From assembly GCA_018398575.1 (NCBI GenBank), contig JAGTXZ010000018.1:2728001-2792000 (forward strand): a DNA stretch of 64,000 nucleotides, given 5' to 3'. The DNA is from Ampelomyces quisqualis (lineage: Eukaryota > Ascomycota > Dothideomycetes > Pleosporales > Phaeosphaeriaceae). Positions 11,635 to 23,537 of this stretch are shown here, one piece after another. The notes beneath the pieces were generated by a model, which did not search any database, had not been told where the DNA came from, and worked only from the letters and a program-made list of their open reading frames with translations. Each line of letters starts with the position of its first letter. Position 1 is the first letter of the stretch. Position numbers and translations under genes: made by a program.

Positions 11635-14600
11635 TTATAAAGCCCTTGTTGTTACGCTGACACCATCCTTCTCGACATCGTCGCTCTTCACTACAGGTTT
11701 CGTATCGTTCTTCTCACCATCCATGAACATGTCTGCACCAAAAGGGTACAATGTCTTCCTTCTCTTCGCAGGTCTTTCGCTTGCATCTCTCCAGATGTTC
11801 ATCGTGATGCTCTTACCCAACGTCTCAATGATCGGCGTGAGGAAGGGTAGGCATCCGAATATAACAGTGTACGTGCACACTGCGGTAACCAGCATATTTG
11901 CCCAGTAAGGTACACCGTGTGCGGCGAGCTTGACGCAAACGACCGAACCCAGAGACCATAAGATGAGGCCATGGATTAGGTAGAGTGTAAGGATGTGCGG
12001 GAAGAGCCACATAAGTATACGGTTGGAAAAGAACCTTTGTACAAGAGGAGAAAGTTCAACAAGGAGATGAAGACCAATGGAGAATGTGAGTGCCGTAAGA
12101 CGGGGGATGTAGTACGGAGGATAGCCATAGTCGACACTCTCGCGAATTGAATGACCGCTTCGTTGATGAGGATGTATACCGAACTCAAGCGTGTTGAAGT
12201 TGATCACCGTCCATTGCGAAACCAGATCTATTGACGGACTGCCGAGTGCTAGCAGTGTGACGAACACAATGAACGGGTAGTAGGCCCACGATCGCGCGTG
12301 TAGCCAGGTCTTCCAATTGTAGGTGATATCGAGATCAGCGATAAGCAGACCAACCCAGAAGAAAGACCCCCATGACATGGCATACCAATGACTTAAGATG
12401 CAAAAGGCGTAGTATGACATGCGCTTCCAAGGGGCTTTAATCTCTCTGACGACAATGACAGCGAGCAGTGAGGTCCATGAGTTCTGCAACTGTACCGGAA
12501 TGGTCCAAAGCACACCGATGCAGTAGTTGAATGTGATCTGCGGGACAGCATTCGGGACGATGTACATCAGTTCGATAACCTCACTAATGAAGTGGCCAAA
12601 CGTAACGTAGTTCGATGTATAGGGCCAAGTTGACCAAGTAACGGATGGCAAATACTCAAGCCAGGTGATTGCGCCAACTTGCATGCAGAAATACTCCAAT
12701 GCAGCCAGCGCGGCACATGGAATGATTAGACGCGGTGTCCTGCCTACCGTCTTTTCGGCCACGCCTTTGAGGTTGCCCGTCTTGATGTAGGTTGCAACCA
12801 GAAAACGTGTTGAGGATGTAAAAAATGGACCTGGCCTTTATCAGTCTCAATCAGCTTGAATCCGCGATTGAACGTACCGATCCAGCTAAAAGTAAGCAGG
12901 TAGGGAGTCACTATCTTCAAGGCCCACATCTCACTCTCGTAATGAGTATGGGTGTATGGGATTTCTGTAGCTGGCAGAAAAGTCAAACAGAAGTGGATTA
13001 CAGTAACGAGAACTGAAGCAAGTGCCACCTTATACAAGTCAGTGTGCGTCTCTTATGCATATTGAGAAATTCTTACAAGGCCGGCCAGATAGTCAACGCG
13101 CGGTTTCGGTGCTGAAATGGGCCTTTTTGCGCCTGCGATAGTGCCTTTCGAGATTTCGACTTGCTTTGGGGCGAATCTCGATACAGTAGACACTGCACTG
13201 CTGGACAGTCCAATCTCGTTCACAGTCACCTGGGGCAGCTTTTTCTCGCTGATCAATTCTGTAAAGGCGCTAACTTGATTCTTGTCGTGAGCCGGCGTGA
13301 TCTCCAGCGAGCTTCGAACCATATTGCCTGGGTTTTCCGGTCGACCAATAGAGATGCCATTGGGGATTGGGAGAGGCGAAGTGCTGTCAGGTCTTGTGGG
13401 TAGAGATGTCAAAGAAGCACGTGCATATGCAGAAACAGGACGCGAGAAGTAGACGCGCGGTGTAGATGTCCCAGGCGTGACTGCTCCCGGAGTTCCGTAA
13501 CCCGGAGTCTGTGGAGCATTTGTCAAGCCATGACCTTCTGAAAATATGAAACTTGGGGTGAGTGCGAAGCTTGATTCTGTGCTTGGGGCAGTGCTAGCAG
13601 CGGGCTTCTTCGACGTCCATGGGGCGCGCTTGACAAAGGCGTGTGCAAGCAGGACGGTAGATATGGAGATGCAGATGGATGCGACGAAAATCGCGGGCCA
13701 CCGTTTCTTGTAATCAATAGACTTTTCCTTGAAGGGAATGGTTGCCGTGTTCGAAAAGGGCGATGATCCGCGCAGTAGCGTGTCGGTCACGAGACACTGG
13801 ACACGACTGATATCCCGGCATCGCGTGTCAAATGCGCCATGCCCGGCCACAGACATCAACGACGAATTAAAGAATGCCCTCAGCATGCCAACGTGCGCGT
13901 ATGATCCGTTTGGCGGAGGGCCCTCCGACGTATATGCGTCTCCAATTGACGAATGCCGTAGGTACAGAGTCGACGGCGTGGTCGGCCATCGTTCGAACGC
14001 GTCGCGGGTGCTAACAGATCTTGCCAGGGCTTCGCCAATGAAGAAGTTGGCTTGCTTGTCACTCCACTCTATTCGGTATGGTACCAAACCCCACGGCGAG
14101 CTGGAGAAATTGTATGTGCTGTTTCCGAAGTCGGTGAAGTTTACGCCCTTTGAACGCGTCCCTCGCCAGTCGCCGTGTATCATGAACGAGGTCCAGGCAT
14201 CCTTGGGATCGTCCGCATTCATTACATTCAGGTTGAGAGTCTGCGTTTCGTTGTAATCCAGCCTCATGGCAAGCACGCTGCCTCCAACACCCGGTTTTGG
14301 AGGCCCGAAGGCCGATTCAAAACTCCCATAGCGAATATCGCGTCGCAGCGATCGAATAGACGCTCCGACTACTGCATGATCTCGTTTCGGCACGTCGATA
14401 TTCAAGGTCCATGCATTCCCGGTCCATCCGGGCGCTGTCGACTCATTGTGGCCAACATTTTTCGACGACGCTCCCACTCGGTATCGGGAGTTCCAATTCT
14501 TTTCGTAGGCATGCTGGAAGTCTTCCGAAACCAATGCATCTGCGGGCAGTCTGTCCGTCTCGTTTGCATAGGTAATGATGGCATCTGTCCACACAGCCCC

Positions 14601-14693
14601 ATTGCGTGGATCGCGAAAGCCACAGGTGCACAAAGAAACGTCAGTCGTGGCAGTTATTAATCGGAAGAGCAACCAAAAAACAAACATCGCCAT
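11635..14693 (-). CDS. GH16-like ectodomain fused to a multi-pass membrane acyltransferase (acyltransferase_3-like)
   Basis: Three exons, 14693-13077, 13028-12878 and 12830-11635, total 2964 nt (987 aa). The frames that look like two genes are joined by an intron (13076-13029) that recreates the segment DYLAGLVALASVLVTVIHF. Order: signal peptide (1-17), extracellular concanavalin-A/GH16-like domain (about 20-280, with RYGSFESAFGPPKPGVGG and PYRIEW), a transmembrane helix (about 332-353), a Pro/Ser/Thr-rich linker (to about 535), then a roughly ten-helix acyltransferase domain with the expected His in VTVIHF. The GH16 catalytic signature ExDxE is replaced by TLNLN (about residues 153-157), so the ectodomain is probably a non-catalytic glycan binder. 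Acyltransferase_3 proteins move acyl groups onto sugars or lipids across membranes. Joint inference: binding and O-acylation of a surface glycan. A short basic C-terminal tail ends the protein. Confidence 0.82.
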
Positions 14694-15418
14694 ATCGATG
14701 ATGGAGAATAAGTAGCGACAGTTATTGGAAGTGAAGTGAGGATGCTGTGAGATTCATGTTGTTTGGGTTTCACAGCCCTGCCCGCTATATGAGTTCCAGC
14801 CAGCCTCATCGTAATTCCTGACTCTCTCTTTATTCGGATTCATTATCAGATACTAGGAAGAGCAAGCATTAAGCGGCTCGCCCACTGTTTCGAGCTGATT
14901 TCACCGTCTCACGTGGCGCTGATAAGCACTGAGCAAACCCATGTAAAGCAGATTTGCGGGAACGCCACAAAACTAGGCGCCATGAACAGCTCAACAAATT
15001 CGTATCTATGCATCTGCGTGGCGTTTATTGTATCGCTCAGCTCGGTAGTTTGTGATAAACCTCAGACCGTACCGGCGTCGAGTCGCATCTCTAGATTGAG
15101 GTCCACTATCCACAGGGCTGGTGCAGAAGGCTATAGATAGCATGCAGCTTCGACAGGTTTACAGGGAAAGCCCTGTTCGTAAACGCTGCTTTCAGCGCCG
15201 CAGATGCATCAGCAAGGATCTGTGGGAATACTGTATGGTATTTGCAACCTTGTGAGGAAATCCGGAGGTGCGGCTGTGATGGCTCGGCACCCAGGTTTTA
15301 GTCATTGGCTTGAGCGAAAGTTTTTGGGGACGCGTTTTCAGCTCATTGATTGCAGCCTCAATCTGTTCTGCCGCTGGCTGCGCTCAACGTCTAGACCACG
15401 CTTGGTTCTGGGTGTATC
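14694..15418. other. divergent intergenic region between two acyltransferase genes
   Basis: About 0.7 kb between the start of the GH16-like/acyltransferase gene (minus) and the start of the damaged acyltransferase gene (plus). The arrangement would allow a shared promoter. Only short frames, none recognisable, are present. Confidence 0.4.
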
Positions 15419-16966
15419 ATGTCAGCCACAAGTACTCTCGCCCATCACTGGGTGGAGCGTCGACCAACACCAAAACACCTCATCACAATAAATACACTGA
15501 ACCGCTTCCTGACATCTCCCCGCTCAGTCCACGATGCAAGCAACGATTTTCTCCTTGGTCTTCGTGGCTTCTTCGTCGTTCAATCGTTCCTCTTCACCTT
15601 CCTGCAAGTCTTTGCTCCCGGCGCCGTCGCACATTCCCCAAATGCGCTACACACTCCCAATTCCACGTTGCAAAAAGCTCTCAAATTCGTCTCGATTCTG
15701 TTCTGGAACAATGGCATCATATATTCGGGCTTAATCATGCTCAGCGCCCGTACCATTTGCATTCCTTTCGTGACTACTGGGGGCGGGGCCAAGTCGTCAA
15801 TTGCAGGATTCATATTCCGCCGAGGACTCACGCTTTGGATTCCTGTGGCGGCAGCACTCGCCATTTCTACGGGCATATCTCACTCCTGGGGTTACGGGCA
15901 TATCAACGCTTTCGCGCAAAGTACTGGCAACTTATCGATCTTCGTCCCTTACAAAATCGACAATGCAATGATCTACTTCAACTCGGTCTTCAACCTCTTC
16001 TGGGTGACAACAAAATTCAGTGATCAGTCGGGCAACTATGCGTTCCCAGGACAGATGATGTGGGTTATTAGTGTGATCTATCAACAGAGGTAAGCGGTCT
16101 CCGAGAGCCTTGGGTCCCAAATACTGATGGCCGGATATCAGTTTCACTATCTACATGATAATGATTATTATTCCTTACACTCGGCGGAGCTGGCGCTTCA
16201 AAGGAGCTCTGTTCTTCATCATCACAGCATGGTGGGTTCAATCCTGGGCTTGGTACAGTATCACTGGTCTACTCTTCGCTGATATGGCCATCAATATGGA
16301 CTTCAAAGTGCAGGCGCAGCGTGGCATCAAGGTATGGTTACCTCTTCTTATAAGCGTCGCATCACTCTGACTTTGGGCTATAGATTTACCGCTCCATTCG
16401 CATGCCTTCGTACATCGCGTACATAACAATTTTCGCCGCAGGTGCCATCATGCAATATCTCTGGGCAGCATGGCGGCCAGAGTACCATAACAAGGAGATT
16501 GTTGCACACGTGGATTATACTATACCGGTGGTCTGAACGAAGACTTCGACGTCAAGCAGCCCCAAGCGCGAGACGATAACTATCTCGTCCTGGTCGGCCT
16601 CTTCCTTTTTGTCGAGACGTCGGACTTACTCCAATGGGCGCTGGCAAACCCACTGTTTGTATACCTAGGCCGAAGGTCTTTCAGTGAGTATATCTTAGGC
16701 ACCATATCGGCGCCATCGGAAGAGTCGCAAGATCTATCGCACTGATATGATCTATAGGCTTCTTTCTCGTCCAGAGTATTATAATATACACGCTAGGTAT
16801 CAAGCTTTATCTAATGCTTGGAATTTCTAGCAATATAGGGGCAGTGGCAGTGTGTTTCTTTGCTACGCTTGCTGCCTCAGCTGCCGGCACCGAAATCTTC
16901 TATCGCCTGGTTGAAATTCCCTCACAAGTCCTGAGCCATGTAGCATTTGATTGGATTCGAGAGTAG
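15419..16966 (+). pseudogene. membrane acyltransferase (acyltransferase_3-like), frameshifted by a 5-bp tandem duplication
   Basis: Exons: 15419-16089, 16142-16331, 16384-16680 and about 16758-16966. The protein opens with the family's NDFLLGLRGFFVV motif and continues with many hydrophobic helices. The usual catalytic His position in the first helix is not His here (FLFTFLQ), a variation seen in fungal relatives as far as recalled. In exon 3 the tandem TATAC TATAC at 16516-16525 shifts the frame, giving a stop at 16534-16536. Removing one copy would keep the frame open through GGLNEDFDVKQPQARDDNYL, the last intron and the C-terminus ending at 16966. All other splice sites and frames are intact, so the break looks recent, or is a sequencing error. 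Alternatively a truncated protein is made. It sits divergent to the GH16-like/acyltransferase gene. Confidence 0.75.
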
Positions 16967-19211
16967 GACTGGCAGGCGTCATGAGCACTAGGCTGCAAGA
17001 TACGAATAATCAGTGATCAGTTAGAACTGCGTGTCAACATCGATATCATTCACAATGTGAACGGCTTTTCCGCCGGAAAGGTCCAAACTGCTGCGTCAAT
17101 AACTTCACAATGGTTCTCGCGCTCTCAACGCGATACACATTGGAGCTGCTAGCTTCTGGGGACAAGTCAGATACCTAGGCGACCGGTGAGTCCGCGACGC
17201 ATCATGCTCAGTCTAGCCAGAAACGATGATTTGACAGGTGGGTCTGCTCCACTACCAGGACAAGCTGAGCGACAACGTACAAGTCGAGCGAGCGCATAGC
17301 ATTACCGAGCTGTGGCGTCTGCACGGTCTCTACCGGTAGCGAAGTTCCCGAAGCTTGTTATACGGTATGTATGTGTAAACTAACCTCATCAGGTGCCATG
17401 CAGCGTGGGGGCGCGGCTTGTCCAACGACAAGCGGCAAGCCCCGTCGTCCCGCATGCAATGCGAAACCTGATGGCTGATGTTTGGCCAGTCACAAAGATG
17501 TCAGCACGGTACACTCAATACCATTGATCCAGTTTTGATAAGGCATGTGTTGATCGCAGGCGGCTTCGCTTTTGGGACCCCTGGTTATTAGGTCCACGCC
17601 TGGGTCGAGACTCAACAGGAACAGAGATAGACGGTTTGGCTCAGGTAGATTGTCGGAAAGGTCTGTCAATTGCTGGTTTGAGTTGGAGTGTGTACGCTTT
17701 TGTAAATCCAGATCCGCTTATCCACTACCCTGCGAAGCTAAGCGATGCTTGATTCTTTCCTGCAAACCTACCGGATGACCGCACAGAATCCTCCACGATG
17801 TACAAATTCCCGAGAAAGCGCCAGAATCTTGTATGAGCTAGCTTTTTTCGAGAAGAGCAACGGCAGAAATCCGCGTCCGAAGCTCAATCCCATGTGAGGG
17901 GGGGCGGAGGTATCGCATTCTCGTTAGTGTAGGCAGTGTCAAAGCATGATACACATGACCGCCATTTAGTCTAGAAACAAGTGGCGGTAGCTGAATGGGT
18001 TTATTAGGTACTGTTGCGCTAAGTGCTTGATAACAGCGTCCCGCTGAGCGGTGTTGTTCTCGCGCAGTTCGGTTTCCTCGCGTACAACAGGCGCTCGTAT
18101 ACAGCATTAGCCCAATTTGCTTGCCATTGTTCCATTGTTTTATCGGCCATTGGATAGTCGTGCGAAGTTTCGAGTTTCATTACCGATGGTTTGGATGGAG
18201 TACTGGGGATATATCTTGTTATCGCCGAGAGTGACGGGCATGGCGGATACGCAAGGCAGTAGCTCAATCGAGAAGCGCCTCGACACACCGAGTGGTGCTG
18301 CATTCACATTTCTCGCCTATAGGAGTTCGGGAGAGATTGCACGACAGTATGAAGGGTTATCTGGTGCGAGCCAAGATCATCAATCTCCAACGCAATAGAG
18401 ATTCACCTCTAGGCTCTGGGTGCCTCATCAAAGCACCTAGACAAGGTGCCAGACCATATGCATTGGCTAATTGTTCACCGTATGTATGGAGTGGAGAGCA
18501 TGCAGCTGCTCGGCGAGAGAATTGGCCGAGTACACGCTGTTATCGGCGTGCAGAGCAGGAAACACAATACTTGGCCCTTGTCGCATACTCGTACGCGTGG
18601 CGAGAGCCTCATTGAGATGGCACTACGGACTATTGTTTATTCTATATTGACCTATTTTCAGCTAGCCTGGATGCGCAGCCGTGTTATTTCTCTCCTCAGC
18701 TTACTCAAACAGGGTTGGTGGAGGGGCCAGTCCGAATTGGAGGATCTTTATGTGGTCCACGTACCCCATACGCGTATCAGCCAGCCATAAACTCCCAGAA
18801 ACTGTCTACGCGCGTTATCTTGAGCATTCGGTAGCCTTGAAAGGATATTCCACGCTATCTTCACACACATGGCGCAAAGCCGCATTTATTCCGGACCGCT
18901 GAAAGCCTGAATGGCCCGGAACAGTGTAGGTACTATCGCGCTTTATGATCTAGGTTCTAGAAGTTGGGCCCTCTTCAAAGGCAAGTGGAATGAGAGGCTG
19001 AAAGTCAGCATGAGAAGTGGGTTGAGCAAAGAGATGCAGGTGGAAATGCTGACTCTATGCCTAGATCAGTTGCTCTGTTACGACCTCTCTCCCGTCTAAA
19101 GAGCCTGGTCAATCTCTCGATTTAACCCCTTCGTTTGCCTTGAGGCTTTTGATATACTAATTTTTTTATTCGTACCATTTCGACGGTTACTGGTACTTTT
19201 CTACGCCCATC
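16967..19211. other. 2.2 kb with gene relics but no supported gene
   Basis: Between the damaged acyltransferase and the glycosyltransferase. At 17041-17336 short plus-strand stretches read like protein (HNVNGFSAGKVQTAAS, then VGLLHYQDKLSDNVQVERAH) separated by a GTGAGT...TTTGACAG intron-like gap, but the phases do not match and no family was recognised, so this may be a decayed exon pair. Frames at 18000-18900 on both strands show no motif. A TC-rich stretch precedes the glycosyltransferase. Confidence 0.4.
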
Positions 19212-19382
19212 ATGCTTAGCAACTCTCAGGAACCTTTATGGTTGAACAGATCATCCAGCTCAACCATCTCTTCCCTTCGAAGTAAGCTGGCCTACTCGTC
19301 CGCTCGGATTTCAGCCTTCATCTAGGAGTGGACACCCTTCTGCCTCGTCGCCTCATATTTCATCTTTTCAACATGCATCTAC
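19212..19382 (+). pseudogene. in-frame N-terminal extension of the GT2 gene, cut off by a TAG codon
   Basis: An ATG at 19212 opens a frame of 37 codons that is in phase with the glycosyltransferase downstream but stops at TAG 19323-19325. After the TAG the frame resumes with EWTPFCLVASYFIFSTCIYM, a convincing first transmembrane helix of this glycosyltransferase family. The possible intron GTAAGC...CTAG (19282-19325) is 44 nt and would shift the frame. The simplest reading is a CAG to TAG change that separates the leader and first helix from the start. Translation from ATG 19383 would lose that helix. Confidence 0.5.
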
Positions 19383-20876
19383 ATGGTGTGCTCCGAGAAG
19401 ATGATCGAAGTGCTGTGGTATGTGTACATGCTTACCAACACATACGTGTCTATGGTCACAGTTTTCGAAGCCGTACTTAGCATATCGGTCACTCGGGAAT
19501 CACGAAGAAGGGTGACGAAGATTGCAGCAATGGACTTCAAGCCTGGCATGCAGCCATGGCCAACCTCAGATGATCAGCTACCGATACTGGATTTGATTAT
19601 CGTCGCCTACCTTCCTAATGAGAAGGACATCATCATGGATCGAGTCAATTATCTTTGCACGAAGATGCTGTACCCTATCAACCGCATCAGAATCAATTGC
19701 GTCTACAACACCCCTGTGGATATCCAACCTCTGGAGACCGAGCTTCTCGAGCTACAAGAGAAGTACTCGCAGCTCAGGGTCATCAAGGTCTCGGGGAGTA
19801 AATCCAAAGCCGACAATCTAAACCACTTCTTCACTCTGAACACGGGTGCCGACATTATTGCCATCTTCGATGCAGACCATTATCCCCACCCCCACAACCC
19901 TCGATGGGCGGCCGAGCGCTTCATGGCAGATGCTGAAGTGGGAATCGTTCAAGGTCGTTGTGTTGTTTACAATTCTCGCGATTCATGGTTGACACGGCTA
20001 ATTGCGATTGAATTCGACAAGATCTACGCGGTGTCACATCCTGGTCGTGCGATTATGATGGACTTCGGCCTCTTCTGCGGTGTGTGCACTTGAGGCCTAT
20101 CAAGTTGCTTAGCAATACTGACGCGTTCGAACAGGAAGCAACGGGTACTGGCGAGCCGAGCTGCTCAAGGATCACAAGATGCATGGCAAAATGCTGACAG
20201 AAGACATCGACTCTGCTTTGCGCGCGGTACAGAAAAACCTCAAAGCCATCCACGAAACCAACGCCGTATCCTACGAACTAGCCCCATCCGAGTTCCAAGG
20301 CTTTTGGAAGCAACGTTTGCGATGGGCTCAGGGCTGGGCTCAAGCCAGTATCGTTCATATGCCCATGGTGTGGAACAAGCCTGAGCAGGGCACTCGCAGC
20401 TTCACGAAGCGTTTTGGAGTATTTTCGCTTCTCGCTGTGCGTGAAGTATCCTATTACCTCATTACACAAGTAAGTACAATCCACTCTTACAGTAGAGGCG
20501 CATTAGCTGACTATTGAGCGCTCTAGTATACCTGTCTTGTTTTGAGCTTTGTGATCCTCAACTTTCCGAAGACACCCGTTGCTCTTGCACGTATGGTATT
20601 CTTTCCATACCCACTTTCGGTGTGGTTCTTCATCGTCAGGTCTGTTTCGCAGCCAAATTTCATCTATCCAAGCTAACAGAAGTCAGTATCGCGTGTCTTT
20701 TGGGTACGCTGATAATAACCTGGCGTGTACGATCCGAGTTCATCAGTGTATGGATGATGGTGTGCTTCTCTCTCTTCTACCCTTTTTACCTCGTGGTAAT
20801 GGGCATGATCGGATTGTATGGGCACGCAAGGCAGGTTGTTGCATACAATAATTGGAACCCGACAGCAAGGAAATAG
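19383..20876 (+). CDS. family 2 glycosyltransferase, processive cellulose/hyaluronan-synthase type
   Basis: Exons 19383-20079, 20135-20469, 20527-20639 and 20687-20876 total 1335 nt (444 aa). Motifs of membrane GT2 polysaccharide synthases are intact: LIIVAYLPNE near 71-80, the DADH metal-binding motif at 163-166, the MLTEDIDS (TED) motif near 249, and QRLRWAQGW, the Q-x-x-R-W motif of processive enzymes, near 288. Hydrophobic C-terminal helices end in GLYGHARQVVAYNNWNPTARK. The third intron (47 nt, 20640-20686) was chosen because it keeps PYPLSVWFFIVR joined to CLLGTLIITWRVRSEF. The enzyme would polymerise a sugar from a nucleotide donor across the plasma membrane; the product cannot be told. 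An in-frame TAG just upstream (19323) probably removes the first helix, so function is uncertain. Confidence 0.8.
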
Positions 20877-21138
20877 ATACTTGGTGACACGCTCAACAGG
20901 AGGGCATGGATTGAATACACCTGGGGCTCTCTTTTGGCCATGTGTTCCTTAGTCGAATAGCATAGCGCGGGTAATGGTGCCATATGCAGGGAACGTACGA
21001 TCTTTAGACATTGCCCATTTTATTTCTCCAAACCTATTCACGGCGAGAAAGTTCCCAAAACTTGATTTCCGCCTTGTAGAATCATTCAATCGATTCAAAA
21101 ACTCTCGCAATCACGTTCAACGACGACCTGGAGTTCAG

Positions 21139-21828
21139 TCATGAGGTAAGCCACATGAATGAACAACTTCCGAAAGAAACCACCATCGCTTCATTCTGCA
21201 CCTCTTGAGTCAATCCAGGGATATATAACTTCAACACAGTCTCTCCGTGATTCTTATTTGGCGACAATCCTGGTCTGGAATACAATCTGATGTCGGTGAT
21301 ACTTCGTAATATTGCCACGTTGTCTTCTCGAAGCTGAAGCCACCAGACAACGATGTAGCCGGCAATCGAATCTTTGTCGCTCCGGCAACTCCACATGGGC
21401 CTGGCTTTGATCTTATCTTGGTGAGCCCGAATGATGGAGATCAAGTCGAGGAGATCAATGCCGGAAGCAGGAAGCGGATTGCGCACGAGATCCCCCATAA
21501 TTCCCTCAAGATTGCATTTCACCTCCGCAGGGCCAAAATTATCGAGCAATGCGGGAATGTCAACAAAGTTCGTGGAGAATCGCATGTTGCTCAAGTACAG
21601 GGGACGAAATTCGTTTCGCAGCGTTCGACATGGTTGCGTCAGGCCCATGTATGGTCTCGCAGTATCCCAACGATAGACGGAGATATTTCGACGTCTCTAC
21701 CTATTCTTTGGGCGCGATATCCACACCCAGTTGCGCTTTGTTGGACATTGTGCGAGGATGTATCCATAAATTCGGTCGCGTAGTTCTGCACAAATAAGAA
21801 AGCGTAATGCGGAAGCTGATAGAATCAC
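21139..21828 (-). pseudogene. decayed fungal 'ELRDRIY' (F-box/2EXR-like) gene
   Basis: A minus-strand frame reads CAELRDRIYGYILAQCP, the signature near the N-terminus of a large family of fungal proteins with an F-box- or 2EXR-like start. After a TAG at 21699-21697 it continues in the same frame with RRRNISVYRWDTARPYMGL and CRTLRNEFRPLYL, a second typical block, to a stop at 21139. No ATG suits the start; the frame runs upstream through another in-frame TAA (22029-22027). Both stops fit C to T changes of CAG/CAA. The function of the family is unknown (possibly substrate adaptors). Convergent with the glycosyltransferase gene. Confidence 0.5.
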
Positions 21829-23537
21829 TGTACCACCAGGAAGCTTGAGGAGCAAACACTTGTCCTTAGTTATGGAGACATCTTCTTGTTGGCACCCTGC
21901 CACGACATACAGCCTAGAGCGCTGAGTAAGATCCAATGCCCTAGTGTTGTCAAAGTGAGAAACCACCGCTGACCATCCTGTGAATTTGCGGTACTCACAG
22001 CGACATTCTACATCACGCCATGAATCTTAGCTCGCGGTACGAAAGTATCGAAATGCAAGATGTTTGACTTGATCGAGGAGTTGAGGGTCTATTCCTTCGC
22101 TGGAGGGCGTCGCTGCCAAGCCGCCCATGGTGGCTTTCGAGATGCTGTGTCCACACCCAAACCGAGGCAAGATCAGCATGTTTTGATGCAAAGATAACAA
22201 AGACAACTCTACATGCTGTAAAAATTCACGATCACGTAGAACCAAGTACACAGAGTAAGACAATTTTAGCACTAAGAAGTATTAAGCTGTTAAATACACG
22301 TGGTGGAGGGGGTAAAGTCTTTCACTTTGATGAGGGCGCTAAATCTTAAAGCCTTGGTAAACCTTGGCACGTCTACGCTGAGCAGGATAGAGTCTACATC
22401 TAGCCATATTTTGTGGCGAAATTGTGTGCGCGTGGCTTCATGGACTCCTTCAGCTGCCGTGTTTCCTACCTAACAGTTTGACAGCAAACCTTATGACTGG
22501 AGTTCGCAGAGAAGTCGGCACGAATCTATTAATGCAAGGTACTCTTACTTGGCCCACCAGTTGCCGAGAGCCTGCTGTCAAGTGCCGCCACTGCTGCATG
22601 TACGACAAGGACCAATCGTCACTCGCAATCACGACGGTCGAATCTTAGATGACAAGAGCTACCTGATATGTACAGGAAGCTAGCCCCGATCCAGTATCGG
22701 ACAGCATATGCTTGTAACCTCTCGGCGAAGAACAACAGCCGAGAGGGCGACGGCTTTGGTCCGCAGAATCTCATTTCGGTTTGTGGTCATTCAAAGATGT
22801 ATTCTGGATGATGAAGTACCCACGGCCCATTTTGATGCGGGATGAAACTCAATTTCGCAATGACGTAAGTCTCGTGCTCCACTTGAAAGAAATATATACA
22901 AAATTCTCCATCTTCCGCATTAGTGTCGTATGGGAAATGTTCTTCTCGGAAGAGGGATCAGGTTCGGCTCTCCACATTGTGATTCCGTAGTTTATCCTCC
23001 GCTCCGAAACCCGATGTCGTTGCATTAGGTGGGTCACAGCAGCGATCACTTGCACGTAGAAGCCAGTCAGCGCCGACGATCGCCACGTCGGCGCCATTCC
23101 TGAACAACAGAACGTGGAGACCCTTGCGCTAGATTCCACGAGTGTCTGACAACGACCCAAGCTTTAGCAAGGGTCGATAGCTTCAGCCCTACATTAGCAT
23201 GGGAAGGGAATTATTGGCCGGAGCAGTCCCACCAGTGTACGTTCCGTATGAGCACGACGTTGCATTGTATCAGAAAGCTGTTCAACATCCTCTAAGGCGA
23301 AGCTAGGTAGGTCCAGCGTTTGGATCAACGACAGATATGCCGTCCCTCTCGGGCTTTGCACTTTGTGAAACGAATCGTGGCTGAAGATTGGTGTCGTGGC
23401 AAACGACTATAAGTTTACGCCTTCGTAGGCAAAGGTTTTGTCTTCGTCAATCGTCCTATTTCTCGTCTCCTCAAATTCCTTTGCTTAATTCCAGACCAGC
23501 GTAATCTTCAACAGAGCAACCCCGGGCCAATTTTGAA
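21829..23537. other. 1.7 kb without a supported gene
   Basis: The first part (to about 22272) continues the same open minus-strand frame as the decayed ELRDRIY gene, broken only by TAA at 22027, so it may be part of that relic or of a second one. The rest shows no recognisable coding sequence. The stretch before 23538 is the promoter of the peroxidase gene and includes CTATAAG near 23408, a possible TATA element about 130 bp upstream of its ATG. Confidence 0.35.

Noticed and set aside
13053..14693. Stand-alone 546-aa GH16-like gene
   Set aside because: The last codons read through a GTAAGA donor; splicing to 13028 recreates the acyltransferase start motif and the three exons sum to a multiple of three.
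15310..16023. 237-codon alternative frame over the damaged acyltransferase
   Set aside because: No ATG at the start, Arg/Ser/Pro-rich shadow composition; the overlapping frame carries the LLGLRG motif and membrane helices.
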